From assembly GCF_008868125.1 (NCBI RefSeq), contig NZ_WAAQ01000002.1, positions 806,001-870,000 of the forward strand: a DNA stretch of 64,000 nt, written 5' to 3'. Below, in pieces: positions 25,242 through 34,285 of the stretch (within the stretch, counting starts at the first letter, position 1; each line of letters opens with the position of its first letter). The stretch comes from Microbacterium maritypicum (GTDB taxonomy: Bacteria; Actinomycetota; Actinomycetes; Actinomycetales; Microbacteriaceae). The notes under the pieces were generated by a model. The model saw only the letters and a list, made by a program, of their open reading frames with translations. It made no database searches and was not told the DNA's origin. A program made the translations under genes and the position numbers.

Positions 25242-26885
25242 TCAGTGTCCGTGCACGCGGCGGCCGGCGAACCACGTCGACACGACCGGGGTGCGCACGA
25301 TCTCGTCGGCGGGTCCCGCGATCGCATCACGCGCGAGCACGACGAAGTCGGCGGACTTCCCGGGGGTGAGGGAGCCGGTCTCGGCGCCGAGGCCCATCGC
25401 GGTCGCCGCGTTGATCGTGAAGACCTCCAACGCCTCCTCGGCCGTGATGGCCTGTTCCGGCCAGAGCGTTCCCGGAGCGCGGCCGAGAGGATCGGCCCTG
25501 GTGACCAGGCCCTGCAGTCCCTCCAGAGTGTTCGGGGACTCGCTCACGGGCCAGTCGCTGCCTCCGGCGACCAGCGCTCCGGCGTCGAGCAGCGCGCGGT
25601 TGGGCTGAGAGTGCTCGGCCCGATCGCCGAGCACGTCGGCGAGGGCCTGCGGGATCACTCCCGGGTACCAGATGAACGGGGAGATGTCGGCGGAGACGTT
25701 CAGCGCCGCCAGACGAGGGATGTCGGAGTCGGCGAGGAACTGGCCGTGCGCGATCTGCACGGGCGTGGTGAAGCCCTCCGACCGCAGCCGCTGCGCGGCA
25801 TCGAGGACCAGGCGGGCCGAGCCGTCTCCCGTGCAGTGCACCTTGGCACCGAGTCCCCGCTCAGCGACGGCGCGCAGCCACCCGGTGAGCTCGTCCAGGG
25901 TCATGGTCGTCTCGCCGTGGAAGTGCGCACCGTGGGCTGCGTCGGTCGGATAGGGGTCGAGGAATGCGGCCGTGTGCGCCGGCGGAACGCCGTCGAGGAA
26001 GATCTTCACGAAGTCGGGACGATGATGCCGGGAGCGGAACTCCTCTCCGCGGTCGAGGAGAGCAGCGCCGATCGGATCGAAGCCGAAGATCTCGTCGTTG
26101 ATCAGCAGGGACGACACGACCCAGGCATGCAGCTCGTCGGCGCCGTCGAGATCGGCGAGCGCGCGGAGGATGTCCACCGAGACACCCGCATCCTGGAACG
26201 TCGTGACGCCGTAGGAGTTGAGGATCTCGACGCCGCGCCGGGAGGCCGCCGCGTGCTGTTGCGGCGTGAGGCCACCCGTGCGGTCGTACGCCTCCTGCAC
26301 AGGGATCCCCGCGGCCTCCAGCAGCACGCCGGAGGGCGTGCCGTCGTCGGGATCGAGCAGCGTCACACCCGCGTCGGGAATGCTCTGCGCCGTGATCCCT
26401 GCGAGCTCGAGCGCTCGGCTGTTCGCCCAGCGGTTGTGACGCGAGTCCTCCATCAGCATCACCGGGCGCCCTCCGCTCGCCTCGTCCAGACGCCGGCGAC
26501 TAGCGGTGTTCGCGAGGGCCGGCAGCAACGTCGTCGCGACAGCGCCGCCGACGATCCAGGCGTCCTCCGGCAGATCGGCGGCCTTCTCCCGCACCCGGTC
26601 GAGCACCTGGTCGAGCGTCAGCGACGGAGCGAGCGACAGCTCGAACAGGTCCGTGCGCCCGGCGAGGGCGTGGTGGTTGTGCACGTCGACGAAGCCGGGA
26701 TACACGGCCGCGTCGCCGACCTCGAGCAGTCGGGTCCTGCGCCCGCGGAGCCCCTCCATGTCGGAGCGCGCCCCGACGGCGAGGATCCGGCCGTCGCGCA
26801 CGGCGAAGGCCTCGACCACGGGGTTCGCACGGTCGGCCGTGCGGATCACGGAACCGGTGACGATGAGGTCGGCGACGTCGGTCAT
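25242..26885 (-). CDS. YtcJ-type metal-dependent amidohydrolase
   Basis: 547 residues of the amidohydrolase-3 family. The metal motif is VDVHNHHALAGR (about 65-76). Others are HNRWANSRALELAGI, VKIFLDGVPPAHTA, HCTGDGSARLVLDAA, QIAHGQFL and GGSDWPVSESPN; the last beta-sandwich strands read GKSADFVVLARDAI. Such enzymes hydrolyse amide, formamide or ester bonds, but substrates are mostly unknown. The start at 26885 lies one base after the stop of the MoaF-like gene, so permease, MoaF and amidohydrolase are one operon. I infer cleavage of a compound imported by the permease. Confidence 0.85.
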   Translation of the reverse strand: MTDVADLIVTGSVIRTADRANPVVEAFAVRDGRILAVGARSDMEGLRGRRTRLLEVGDAAVYPGFVDVHNHHALAGRTDLFELSLAPSLTLDQVLDRVREKAADLPEDAWIVGGAVATTLLPALANTASRRRLDEASGGRPVMLMEDSRHNRWANSRALELAGITAQSIPDAGVTLLDPDDGTPSGVLLEAAGIPVQEAYDRTGGLTPQQHAAASRRGVEILNSYGVTTFQDAGVSVDILRALADLDGADELHAWVVSSLLINDEIFGFDPIGAALLDRGEEFRSRHHRPDFVKIFLDGVPPAHTAAFLDPYPTDAAHGAHFHGETTMTLDELTGWLRAVAERGLGAKVHCTGDGSARLVLDAAQRLRSEGFTTPVQIAHGQFLADSDIPRLAALNVSADISPFIWYPGVIPQALADVLGDRAEHSQPNRALLDAGALVAGGSDWPVSESPNTLEGLQGLVTRADPLGRAPGTLWPEQAITAEEALEVFTINAATAMGLGAETGSLTPGKSADFVVLARDAIAGPADEIVRTPVVSTWFAGRRVHGH

Positions 26886-26886
26886 C

Positions 26887-27726
26887 TCACACGCCTCCGA
26901 AGGTCGCAGGCTCCAGCTCCGGCGCATGCAGCGTCGTGGAGAGCAGACGTCCATGGGCGCCGAACGTGAAGTGCGTCGGCACCTCTCCGCTCTCGTCGAG
27001 GCCGAACAGCACCCCGTGCGAGCGGATGGCGTTCACGTCGCGGTGGTCGGCGATGGTCACCGACGCGCAGGGGATGACCTTCTCGCGCCAGGCGAACACG
27101 TAGATGCCGGGGCGGATCTGCCACACGCTGTTCTCATCCGTGTCGGCGAGCCCGCGCTCGGGGCCGGCGAGGCACTGCCACGAGTACCACCGCGACGACA
27201 GGTAGACGTGCTCGTAGGCGTGCTCCTCGCTGTAGACCCACTCGACGCGGCGACCGATGAGCGTGGTCGTGGGAGCGGCCTCGGCCCCGCGCGCTTCGAT
27301 GCCCTCGATCACGCCGGGGGCGAAGTGGTGCTGCACCCGGGTGCGGCCCTGCTCCGGCGCCGGCAGGATCTCGGAGAGGACGGCCAGCGCGCGTCCCTGA
27401 CGCAGGTCGAGCACGAGCGAGACGGCCTCGTTCGGCAGATAGCGGTGGTGGAACTGCACGAAGTAGAGCTGCTCGTCGACCTCGAACGCCTCGTAGTCGT
27501 CGGTGTCGGACGCGGCTTCGGTGTCGTCCTCCGCTCCCGGGTGGTAGTCCCAGGTGACGGTGGACTCCGCGAATCGGTGCACGATGCGGGTGCCGCGCCC
27601 GTCGACGACCGTGACCTCGGTGCCGCTCAGCGCGGTGGAGTGGGGGGCCTTGTTGGCGTCGAAGCCGGGAGCGAGCCCCTCCAGCGGCAACCAGGTCGAG
27701 GTGTCGGCGGGGTTCAGCGTGGTCAT
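26887..27726 (-). CDS. MoaF-family protein (paralogue 1)
   Basis: 279 residues. Two similar halves are expected for MoaF N and C domains. The strongest signature is in the second half: YSEEHAYEHVYLSSRWYSWQC followed by RGLADTDENSVW and YVFAWREKVIP. The moaF name comes from the Klebsiella monoamine regulon; databases often misname it a molybdenum cofactor protein. The fold is believed lipocalin-like and the activity is unknown. It sits between an APC permease and an amidohydrolase. A second MoaF paralogue lies 9 kb away in another transporter operon. Confidence 0.82.
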   Translation of the reverse strand: MTTLNPADTSTWLPLEGLAPGFDANKAPHSTALSGTEVTVVDGRGTRIVHRFAESTVTWDYHPGAEDDTEAASDTDDYEAFEVDEQLYFVQFHHRYLPNEAVSLVLDLRQGRALAVLSEILPAPEQGRTRVQHHFAPGVIEGIEARGAEAAPTTTLIGRRVEWVYSEEHAYEHVYLSSRWYSWQCLAGPERGLADTDENSVWQIRPGIYVFAWREKVIPCASVTIADHRDVNAIRSHGVLFGLDESGEVPTHFTFGAHGRLLSTTLHAPELEPATFGGV

Positions 27727-27753
27727 GGGTTCTCCTTCGGTGGGTGAGCCGGT

Positions 27754-29208
27754 TCAGCGGTCGCTGAACTTCTCCAGGTCGGTGGCGAGGCCCTCGTAGA
27801 CGGCCGGCTTGGTGCGCTTCAGGTAGGCGCCGTACCCGATGCCGCCGATCAGGGCGACGACGAGGAGCAGGGGCATCAGACGGATGGCGAGCTCCTCCGA
27901 TCCGGCGACGATGTTGAAGTTCACCACTGCGAGGACCGAGATCGCGGCGATGCCGAGGAAGCCGATGCCGGGGGCGATGAACGTGCTCCACCACCGCGGA
28001 TCCTGGCGCCGACGGAAGTACACCACGATCGAGATCGCGGCCAGGCCCTGCAGGATGAGCACGCTCAGGGTGCCGAAACCGAGCATGGCGGGGACGAGCG
28101 TGAGGATCGGGTCTGCGCCGGCGAGAGCGAAGATGATCGCCACGACGGCGGCGAACCCGGCCTGCACGATCCCCGCCAGCTGCGGGGCGCCGTTCGGGCG
28201 GGTGCGCGCCAGAGCCTGCGGGAGGATCTTCGCCCGTCCCAGCGAGTACAGGTACCGGGTCGCCGAGTTGTGGAACGCGAGCATGGCGGCGAACAGGCTC
28301 ACCAGCAGCAGGATCATCATCACGGTCGTGAGCGGGCCGCCCAGGTACTGCTGCGAGATGGAGAAGATCAGGTCGCCGGTGGGCAGGTGCTCCAGCGCCG
28401 TGGCCTGGGCCTGCGCCACACCGGTCGCGCTCACCACCGCCCACGTGGTGACACCCAGGATGACGCCGATCGCGATGATCGAGGTGTAGGTCGCCCGGGG
28501 GATCGTGCGCAGTGGCTGCTTGGCCTCCTCGCTGAACAGCGCCGTCGCCTCGAAGCCGAGGAATCCGGTCGCCGCCAGCAGCAAGCCGATCGGCAGCGAG
28601 CCGGAGAACACGGCCTCGGGGCTGAACGCCGAGACGTCGTAGCCGGTCTGCACGAGGACCGAGATGTCGAACACCACGAGCATCAGCACCTCGAGCACGA
28701 GGCAGACCCCCAGGATCTTCGAGCTGAAGTCGACGCCGACTCTCGCCAGCACGAAGCACACGACGATGGAGAGCAGACCCCACACGAGCCAGTGCACGTC
28801 GAGGCCGGTGAGGTCGCGGATGATCGTCTGCATGAAGAACCCGCTGGTTCCGATCGTGCCGACGACGAAGAAGTTGTAGCCGAGCGTCGCGATCAGACCG
28901 GCGATCAGTCCGCCGGTGCGGCCGAGGCCCTTCACGACGAAGGCGTAGAAGCCTCCCGCGTTCACGAGCTGCTTCGACATCTGGGCGTAGCCGATCGCGA
29001 ACAGCAGCAGGATCGCCGCCACCAGGAAGAACGACATGGGCGTGCCGCCGCCGTTGCCCAGCGCGATCGCGAGCGAGGCCACGACCACGATGCCGGTCAG
29101 CGGGGCGACAGCGGCGAGGACGAGGAAGACGATCCCGGCGACGCCGAGGGCGCCGGGTCGGAGAGAGGTGTGCGTGTGCGTCGTGGACGCGGATGTCGGG
29201 TCTGCCAC
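27754..29208 (-). CDS. APC-family amino acid/amine permease
   Basis: 484 residues and about twelve helices. APC features include LVLAAVAPLTGIVV in helix 1, NAGGFYAFVVKGLGRTGGL, GFLGFEATALFSEEAKQP (helix 6 region) and AFHNSATRYLYSLGRAKILP. The start is GTG at 29208 because AAAGGAG lies five bases upstream; a longer reading from 29244 lacks a ribosome site. It heads the operon permease-MoaF-amidohydrolase. An amine or amino-acid-like substrate is likely; its identity is unknown. Confidence 0.86.
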   Translation of the reverse strand: MADPTSASTTHTHTSLRPGALGVAGIVFLVLAAVAPLTGIVVVASLAIALGNGGGTPMSFFLVAAILLLFAIGYAQMSKQLVNAGGFYAFVVKGLGRTGGLIAGLIATLGYNFFVVGTIGTSGFFMQTIIRDLTGLDVHWLVWGLLSIVVCFVLARVGVDFSSKILGVCLVLEVLMLVVFDISVLVQTGYDVSAFSPEAVFSGSLPIGLLLAATGFLGFEATALFSEEAKQPLRTIPRATYTSIIAIGVILGVTTWAVVSATGVAQAQATALEHLPTGDLIFSISQQYLGGPLTTVMMILLLVSLFAAMLAFHNSATRYLYSLGRAKILPQALARTRPNGAPQLAGIVQAGFAAVVAIIFALAGADPILTLVPAMLGFGTLSVLILQGLAAISIVVYFRRRQDPRWWSTFIAPGIGFLGIAAISVLAVVNFNIVAGSEELAIRLMPLLLVVALIGGIGYGAYLKRTKPAVYEGLATDLEKFSDR

Positions 29209-29247
29209 GTCGGCTCCTTTGCTCGGTGACGGCCGTGCGGACACGGC

Positions 29248-29272
29248 ATCGACGACGAGGGGAATCGTCGAT
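29248..29272. promoter_or_regulatory. Inverted repeat upstream of the permease operon
   Basis: ATCGACGA (29248-29255) and TCGTCGAT (29265-29272) are perfect 8-bp arms 9 bp apart, in the 245-bp space between the permease and the first SDR gene. The position suits an operator. No dedicated regulator gene is adjacent; the FeaR-like protein at 38 kb is the closest candidate, though AraC sites are usually direct repeats. Confidence 0.45.
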
Positions 29273-29453
29273 AGAGCGAGTCTGCTCGTGCTGTCGGCGG
29301 TGCGCTTGACCCTGAGGGAAAGACGATGGTGTCAGCGTGCACAGCCCGCTCCCATGCTTTCGACACCGCACCGGCGGGGGAGCAGGATGGCCGTGATGAC
29401 ACCGCCGTCCTCCTGCCGCACCGCCGGTGCAGCGACGGCCTGCGAAGGACGAG

Positions 29454-30221
29454 ATGGATCTGCAGCTGCACGCCAGGACGGTCCTGATCACGGGAGCCGG
29501 GAGCGGCATCGGCCGCGCCACGGCCCGCCTCCTGACGCAGGAGGGCGCCCGCGTGGCGCTGCTCGACCGGGACAGCGCCGCCCTGGACGCCACCGCCGAC
29601 GTGGTGCGGGCATCGACCGGGCCGGCGCAGGAGACGGTTCGCGTCGTCGCCGACGTCACCGACGAGGAGCAGGTGCGCGCAGCCGTGTCCGCCGCGGTCG
29701 CGGCCCTCGGCGGGCTGGACCACGTCGTGAGCTGCGCGGGGGTGTCCGGTCCGGTCGGTTCACTGATCGAGGACACCGACCTCGCCGCCTGGAACGCCGT
29801 GCTCGCGGTCAACGTGACGGGGCCGTTCCTGGTGCTCAAGCACGCGCTCCCCGCTCTGCGCCTCGCGGTCGACGCATCCGTCGTCCTGCTCGCCAGCGAT
29901 TCGGCCTCCGTCGCCTCTCCCGGGATGGCGCCGTACTGCGCGTCCAAGGCGGCGCTGGTGCAGTTCGGACGTGCGCTGTCGGTCGATCTCGCAGGCGCCG
30001 GGATCCGTGTGAACTCGGTCGCTCCGTCGATCGTCGACACGCCGATGAGCCGCGGCGATCTGGGCGAGGCCGCCCTCGACGAGCCGGCGTTCCCCGTGCA
30101 GACGGCGGATGAGGTCGCCGCGCACGTGGCCTACCTGCTGTCGCCGCATTCCAGAGCCGTGAACGGCACGACCCTGATCAGCGACTTCGGGTACACGGCC
30201 CGGTCGGGATTCCCCGCCTGA
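29454..30221 (+). CDS. Short-chain dehydrogenase/reductase 1
   Basis: 255 residues. Classical SDR: the NAD(P) motif is TGAGSGIGRA (about 12-21), D34-type acidic residue LLDRD, CAGVSG, the active-site Ser in LASDSAS, and YCASK with catalytic Tyr and Lys. The start at 29454 follows GAAGGA. It precedes a second SDR gene by 61 bp on the same strand. A stem-loop (CTGACGCG/CGCGTCAG, 30218-30235) overlaps its stop codon. It probably oxidises a hydroxyl intermediate of the neighbouring catabolic genes; the substrate is unknown. Confidence 0.86.
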   Translation: MDLQLHARTVLITGAGSGIGRATARLLTQEGARVALLDRDSAALDATADVVRASTGPAQETVRVVADVTDEEQVRAAVSAAVAALGGLDHVVSCAGVSGPVGSLIEDTDLAAWNAVLAVNVTGPFLVLKHALPALRLAVDASVVLLASDSASVASPGMAPYCASKAALVQFGRALSVDLAGAGIRVNSVAPSIVDTPMSRGDLGEAALDEPAFPVQTADEVAAHVAYLLSPHSRAVNGTTLISDFGYTARSGFPA

Positions 30222-30282
30222 CGCGACCGCGTCAGCGAAGACCATCGCGCGCACGCGCGTCGGAGAGAACACAGGAGAAGAC

Positions 30283-31098
30283 ATGGGACTCGTGGTCGGA
30301 TCGAGCGTCTCGGGGCGCGTCGTCGTCATCACCGGAGGGGGCACCGGCATCGGCGCCGCGATCGCCGAGCGCTACGCGGCGGAGGGAGCGCACGTCGTGG
30401 TCGTCGGCAGAAGGGCGGCGCCCCTGCAGGAGGTGGAGCGGGCGGTCGGTGCAGTGCCCGTCATCGCGGATGCGGCGGACACCGCCTCGGCGAAGGCGGC
30501 GGTCGCCGAGGTGCTGGCCCGCTTCGGGCGCATCGACGTGCTGGTCGCGAATGCCGGGGGCCACGGATTCTCACCGGTCGGCGACACCGACGACGCGAGC
30601 TGGGAGGCCGCGATCCGCGCGAACCTCACCACCGCGTTCACGATGGCGAGGGAGGCCCTTCCCGCCCTGATCGAGGCGAAGGGGCAGATCGTGATCGTCT
30701 CCTCGCTCGCCGGGCTCTTCGCCGGTCCTTCGGTGGCCGGCTACACGGTGGGCAAGCACGCCCTGATCGGTCTGACCCGCACTCTCGCGCGCGACTACGG
30801 TCGGCACGGCGTCCGGGTCAATGCGATCTGTCCCGGCTGGGTGCAGACACCCATGGCCGATGACGAGATGGACGAGTTCGCCTCGCACGCGGGTCTCGGA
30901 TCGCGCGAGGAGGCGTACGCCGCAGTGACGGCCGACGTGCCGCTGCGGCGCCCGGCCCGCCCGTCCGAGATCGCCTCGGTGGTGCGCTTCCTCGGCTCAG
31001 GGGAGTCGTCCTACATCACGGGCGCCGTCATCGTGGCGGACGGCGGCTCTCACGTGGTCGATGTGCCCACGATCGCGTTCGATCACGCGGGGATGTAG
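30283..31098 (+). CDS. Short-chain dehydrogenase/reductase 2
   Basis: 271 residues. TGGGTGIGAA (about 17-26) binds NAD(P), VANAGG replaces NAG-type loops normally, the catalytic Ser is in IVSSLAG, and the Tyr/Lys pair is YTVGKHALIG. The C-terminal SSYITGAVIVADGGS is standard SDR. It follows the first SDR after an AGGAGAAG ribosome site. The two are only moderately alike, so they probably act on successive intermediates rather than being recent duplicates. Confidence 0.86.
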   Translation: MGLVVGSSVSGRVVVITGGGTGIGAAIAERYAAEGAHVVVVGRRAAPLQEVERAVGAVPVIADAADTASAKAAVAEVLARFGRIDVLVANAGGHGFSPVGDTDDASWEAAIRANLTTAFTMAREALPALIEAKGQIVIVSSLAGLFAGPSVAGYTVGKHALIGLTRTLARDYGRHGVRVNAICPGWVQTPMADDEMDEFASHAGLGSREEAYAAVTADVPLRRPARPSEIASVVRFLGSGESSYITGAVIVADGGSHVVDVPTIAFDHAGM

Positions 31099-31127
31099 TC
31101 GCCGGCGCCCCTGACGGCGCGGGGGTC

Positions 31128-31778
31128 TCAGCCGATCGTGAGCGTGAAGCCGTCGCCGTCGGCGTCGATCTTCACCTGCGTCAGGTCATCGACGAGGAAG
31201 GTGGGCTCGTACGCTGCGGCGTGCGGTCCGACCCCGATCACGCGCATCCCGGCCGCGAGCCCCGCGCGGATGCCGGCGCCGGAGTCCTCGAACACGACGC
31301 AGTCGGCGGGGGCGACTCCCAGCAGCTCTGCGCCCCGGAGGAAGCCTTCCGGGTCGGGCTTGGATGCGGAGACGTTCTCCGCGGTGACAGCGAGGGTGGG
31401 GACGGTGAGTCCGGCCTGGCGCATCCGTGCCGTCATGAGGGCGACGTTCGCCGAGGTGACGATGGCGTGCGGGAACGGCTCGAGGGTGCGCAGCAGGGCG
31501 TCCGCTCCGGGGATCATGATGACGCCGTCCACGTCTTCCGCCTCGTTCGCGAGCATGACGTCGTTCTCGCGCAGGTTGATCGCGTGGTCGCGTTCGGGCA
31601 GCATGATCGCCATGCTCTGGTGCCCCTGGCGGCCGTGCACCACGCTCAGCACCGTCTCCGGTGCGATCCCGTGCGGCTCCGCCCACGCCAGCCAGAGCCG
31701 TTCGACGACCGACGTCGAGTCGACGAGGGTGCCGTCCATGTCGAGGAGGGCGGCGCGGGCGTGGATGATCTCGGTCAC
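31128..31778 (-). CDS. HAD-superfamily sugar-phosphatase-like hydrolase
   Basis: 216 residues. Motif I is LLDMDGTLVDST (nucleophile D13, acid D15), motif II is IVTSANV, the motif III lysine is in SASKPDPEGFL, and motif IV is VFEDSGAGIRAG. The cap is the small helical type of beta-phosphoglucomutase/2-deoxyglucose-6-phosphatase relatives. It begins 45 bp after the livF-like gene and may be the last gene of that transporter operon. The substrate is not predictable. Confidence 0.85.
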   Translation of the reverse strand: MTEIIHARAALLDMDGTLVDSTSVVERLWLAWAEPHGIAPETVLSVVHGRQGHQSMAIMLPERDHAINLRENDVMLANEAEDVDGVIMIPGADALLRTLEPFPHAIVTSANVALMTARMRQAGLTVPTLAVTAENVSASKPDPEGFLRGAELLGVAPADCVVFEDSGAGIRAGLAAGMRVIGVGPHAAAYEPTFLVDDLTQVKIDADGDGFTLTIG

Positions 31779-31823
31779 CCCTTCAGGCTAACCCCACCAC
31801 CGCTCAGCGCGAGGACGCGGCGC

Positions 31824-32516
31824 TCAGCCGCCGAGGTAGGCGCGGTGCAGCAGCTCGGGGTCGGCCTGCAGCGCCTTCGCCGTTCCCTGGAAGGAGACGC
31901 GCCCTCCGGCGACGACCACCGCCTCCTCGGCCAGTCCGAGGGCGAGCTGGGTGAACTGCTCGACCAGCAGCACGCCGACACCGGACTCGGCGATTGACTG
32001 CACGATCGGCATCAGCCGCAGGAACACCACGGGGGCGAGCCCGAGCGACATCTCGTCGATGAGCAGGATGCGGGGTTTCGCGGCGAAGGCGCGGGCGAGC
32101 ACGACCATCTGCTGCTCCCCGCCCGACAGCAGGGCGGTGGGCGCGTCGATGCGCTTCTCGAGCTCGGGGAACTGCGCCAGCACCGCGTCGAACTCCGACG
32201 GGGTGCGTGCGGTGAGCGAGATGTTCTCGCGCACCGTCAGCGAGGGGAACACCGCTCGCCCCTGCTCGATGTGCACGATGCCGCGGCGCGCCCGCGCCAC
32301 GCGGGAGAGCTTGTCGATCGGCTCTCCATCCAGGGTGATCGTGCCGGCGGAGTGGGGCGTCACCCCCGACACCGACTCGATCAGACTCGTCTTGCCCGCG
32401 CCGTTCGGACCGACCAGCGCCAGCACCTCTCCGCCGGCGACCCGCAGCGAGACGTCGGAGATCACGGGCCCGGCGCCGCGGCTCACCGTCACGGCGTCCA
32501 GTACGAGTTCGCTCAT
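31824..32516 (-). CDS. LivF-like ABC transporter ATPase
   Basis: 230 residues. Walker A is GPNGAGKTS (about 37-45), the signature is LLSGGEQQMVVLARA, and Walker B is ILLIDEMSLGLAP, typical of the LivF family (DEMS replaces the usual DEPS). It overlaps the LivM-LivG fusion gene by four bases (ATGA). It would pair with the LivG domain to power uptake of the ligand captured by the lipoprotein encoded upstream. The system is of the branched-chain amino acid type, but the substrate is probably not leucine given the setting. Confidence 0.9.
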   Translation of the reverse strand: MSELVLDAVTVSRGAGPVISDVSLRVAGGEVLALVGPNGAGKTSLIESVSGVTPHSAGTITLDGEPIDKLSRVARARRGIVHIEQGRAVFPSLTVRENISLTARTPSEFDAVLAQFPELEKRIDAPTALLSGGEQQMVVLARAFAAKPRILLIDEMSLGLAPVVFLRLMPIVQSIAESGVGVLLVEQFTQLALGLAEEAVVVAGGRVSFQGTAKALQADPELLHRAYLGG

Positions 32517-34285
32517 GTCAGAAGCTCCGTCTCTCCCATGTACGCCTTCACGACGTCGGGGTTCGCGAGGACCTCGGCCTGCGGTCCGCTCGCCAGCACC
32601 CGACCGAAGTCGAGCACGGTCAGGGTGGGGCATACGGAACGGACGAGATCGAGGTCGTGCTCGATGATGATCAGGGCGACGCCGTAGCGTGCCGGCAGGT
32701 CGCGCAGCCGCGCCGCGAGCGCCAGGTGCTCCTCGTGCGAGAGGCCGGCGGCCGGTTCGTCGAGGATTAGCAGACGCGGACGGGCGGCCACGTTCGCGGC
32801 GACCTCCACCAGTCGACGCGTACCCACATCGACGCTGGAGAGGCGCGCGCGCGAGGACGGGCATCCGAAGAACGCGAGCACCTCGTCGATGTCGGAGGTC
32901 GCCAGGCGGCGCCGGGCCACGAAGCGCACGTAGGCGCCGACCGTGAGAGCGGGCGGAACCCGGTCCTGCTGGAAGGTGCGCCGCAGGCCCCGTCGCGCGC
33001 GCCGGGTGGGGGAGAGCCCCGCCAGATCGCGGTCGCCCAGCAGTACGCGTCCACCGTGCTTGGGCAGGAACCCGCTGATCGCATCGACGAAGGTCGACTT
33101 GCCGGCTCCGTTGGGTCCGATCAAGCCCATGATCGATGCGGCCGGCACGTGGAACGAGACGTCGTCCAGTGCCTTCAGAGCGCCGAACTGCACCGTGAGC
33201 CCTTCCACGGTGAGCACGGGCGCGCCGCTCAGCGCAGCCTCGTCGACCGTCGCCGTGGTGGTCGTGGTGATGGCGGCCTCGTCTGCGCCGGCATCCGGCG
33301 GCAGGGCGGTGAGCTGCGCGTTCGCTGTTCGCCGGTCCGCACGGCGGTAGAGCAGGTTGCGGATGCCCTGACCCAGGTTGGTGCCGCTGGTGAGAGCCTG
33401 CACGCCGAGCACTCCGAAGACGACGAAGCCCCAGTCCTGCGGGATGCCCCAGCGCTTGAGGAGTTCGGGCACCAGCACCCACAGCAGACCGCCGAAGATC
33501 GCCATGTCGATCAGGTGGGCTCCCGACATGATGGCCAGCACGTAGAGGGCGAGGGACTGCAGAGGCGTGAAGCTCGATGCGAACGGCAGCTGCACCTGTC
33601 CGGCGAGCAGCCCGCCGGAGATGCCGCCGAGGGCCGCCGACACCGCGAAGGCGGTCAGCTTGGCCGTCTGCACGCTCTGCCCCGCAGCGGCCGTTCCGCG
33701 CTCGGAGAACGCGACGGCCTTCCAGCTCGAGCCCCAGCGCCCCCGCTGCAGGAAGAACACCCCGAGTGCGCAGACCGCCAGCACCACGATGGAGAGGAAG
33801 AAGAACTGCCGGTCGTTCGAGAACATCGCGGGCCGCTCGATGGCCGTGCCCTCGGAGGAGCCGGGGAACTGGATCTGCACCAGGGTGACATCGGCGGCCG
33901 CGGCGAATCCGAGGGTCACGACCGCGAGGTTCACACCGCGCAGGCGCAGAGCGGGAAGTCCGACGAGGATGCCGACGAGGCCGGCGGCGATGCCGCCCAG
34001 CACAAGCCACACGATGAACCCGCCGGGCGCCTGCATCACGTTCAGCAGCGACACGATCCACGCGCCGACGGCGGCGAAGGTGAGCTGGCACAGCGCGATC
34101 ATTCCCGCTGAGCCGGTCACGATGCCCAGCCCGAGGATCGCGATCGCGGCGGTGACCGCGCTGATCGCGAGGAAGACGAAGTAACCCGGCAGGGCCGAGC
34201 TGAGGATCGCGCCGACCCCGATGCCGGCGAGGGCGACGGCGAACGGCCATGTGACGCGGAACCACGAGCGGTCAGCGAGCGGCAT
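32513..34285 (-). CDS. LivM-LivG fusion: ABC permease and ATPase in one chain
   Basis: 590 residues. Residues about 1-320 form a LivM-type permease with some ten helices (LGIVTGSAGMIALCQLTFAAVGAW; AALGGISGGLLAGQVQLPF). After a Thr/Ala-rich linker, about 350-590 is a LivG-type ATPase with GPNGAGKSTFVD, a degenerate signature VDVGTRRLVEVA and Walker B LLILDEPAAGLSHEE. The fusion tethers one ATPase to one permease half. It overlaps the livH gene by 14 bases and livF by four. Confidence 0.9.
   Translation of the reverse strand: MPLADRSWFRVTWPFAVALAGIGVGAILSSALPGYFVFLAISAVTAAIAILGLGIVTGSAGMIALCQLTFAAVGAWIVSLLNVMQAPGGFIVWLVLGGIAAGLVGILVGLPALRLRGVNLAVVTLGFAAAADVTLVQIQFPGSSEGTAIERPAMFSNDRQFFFLSIVVLAVCALGVFFLQRGRWGSSWKAVAFSERGTAAAGQSVQTAKLTAFAVSAALGGISGGLLAGQVQLPFASSFTPLQSLALYVLAIMSGAHLIDMAIFGGLLWVLVPELLKRWGIPQDWGFVVFGVLGVQALTSGTNLGQGIRNLLYRRADRRTANAQLTALPPDAGADEAAITTTTTATVDEAALSGAPVLTVEGLTVQFGALKALDDVSFHVPAASIMGLIGPNGAGKSTFVDAISGFLPKHGGRVLLGDRDLAGLSPTRRARRGLRRTFQQDRVPPALTVGAYVRFVARRRLATSDIDEVLAFFGCPSSRARLSSVDVGTRRLVEVAANVAARPRLLILDEPAAGLSHEEHLALAARLRDLPARYGVALIIIEHDLDLVRSVCPTLTVLDFGRVLASGPQAEVLANPDVVKAYMGETELLT

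Noticed and set aside
27134..30040. 968-codon minus-strand open frame
   Set aside because: It crosses the permease, MoaF1 and SDR genes out of frame with an Arg-rich translation. It is a compositional shadow.
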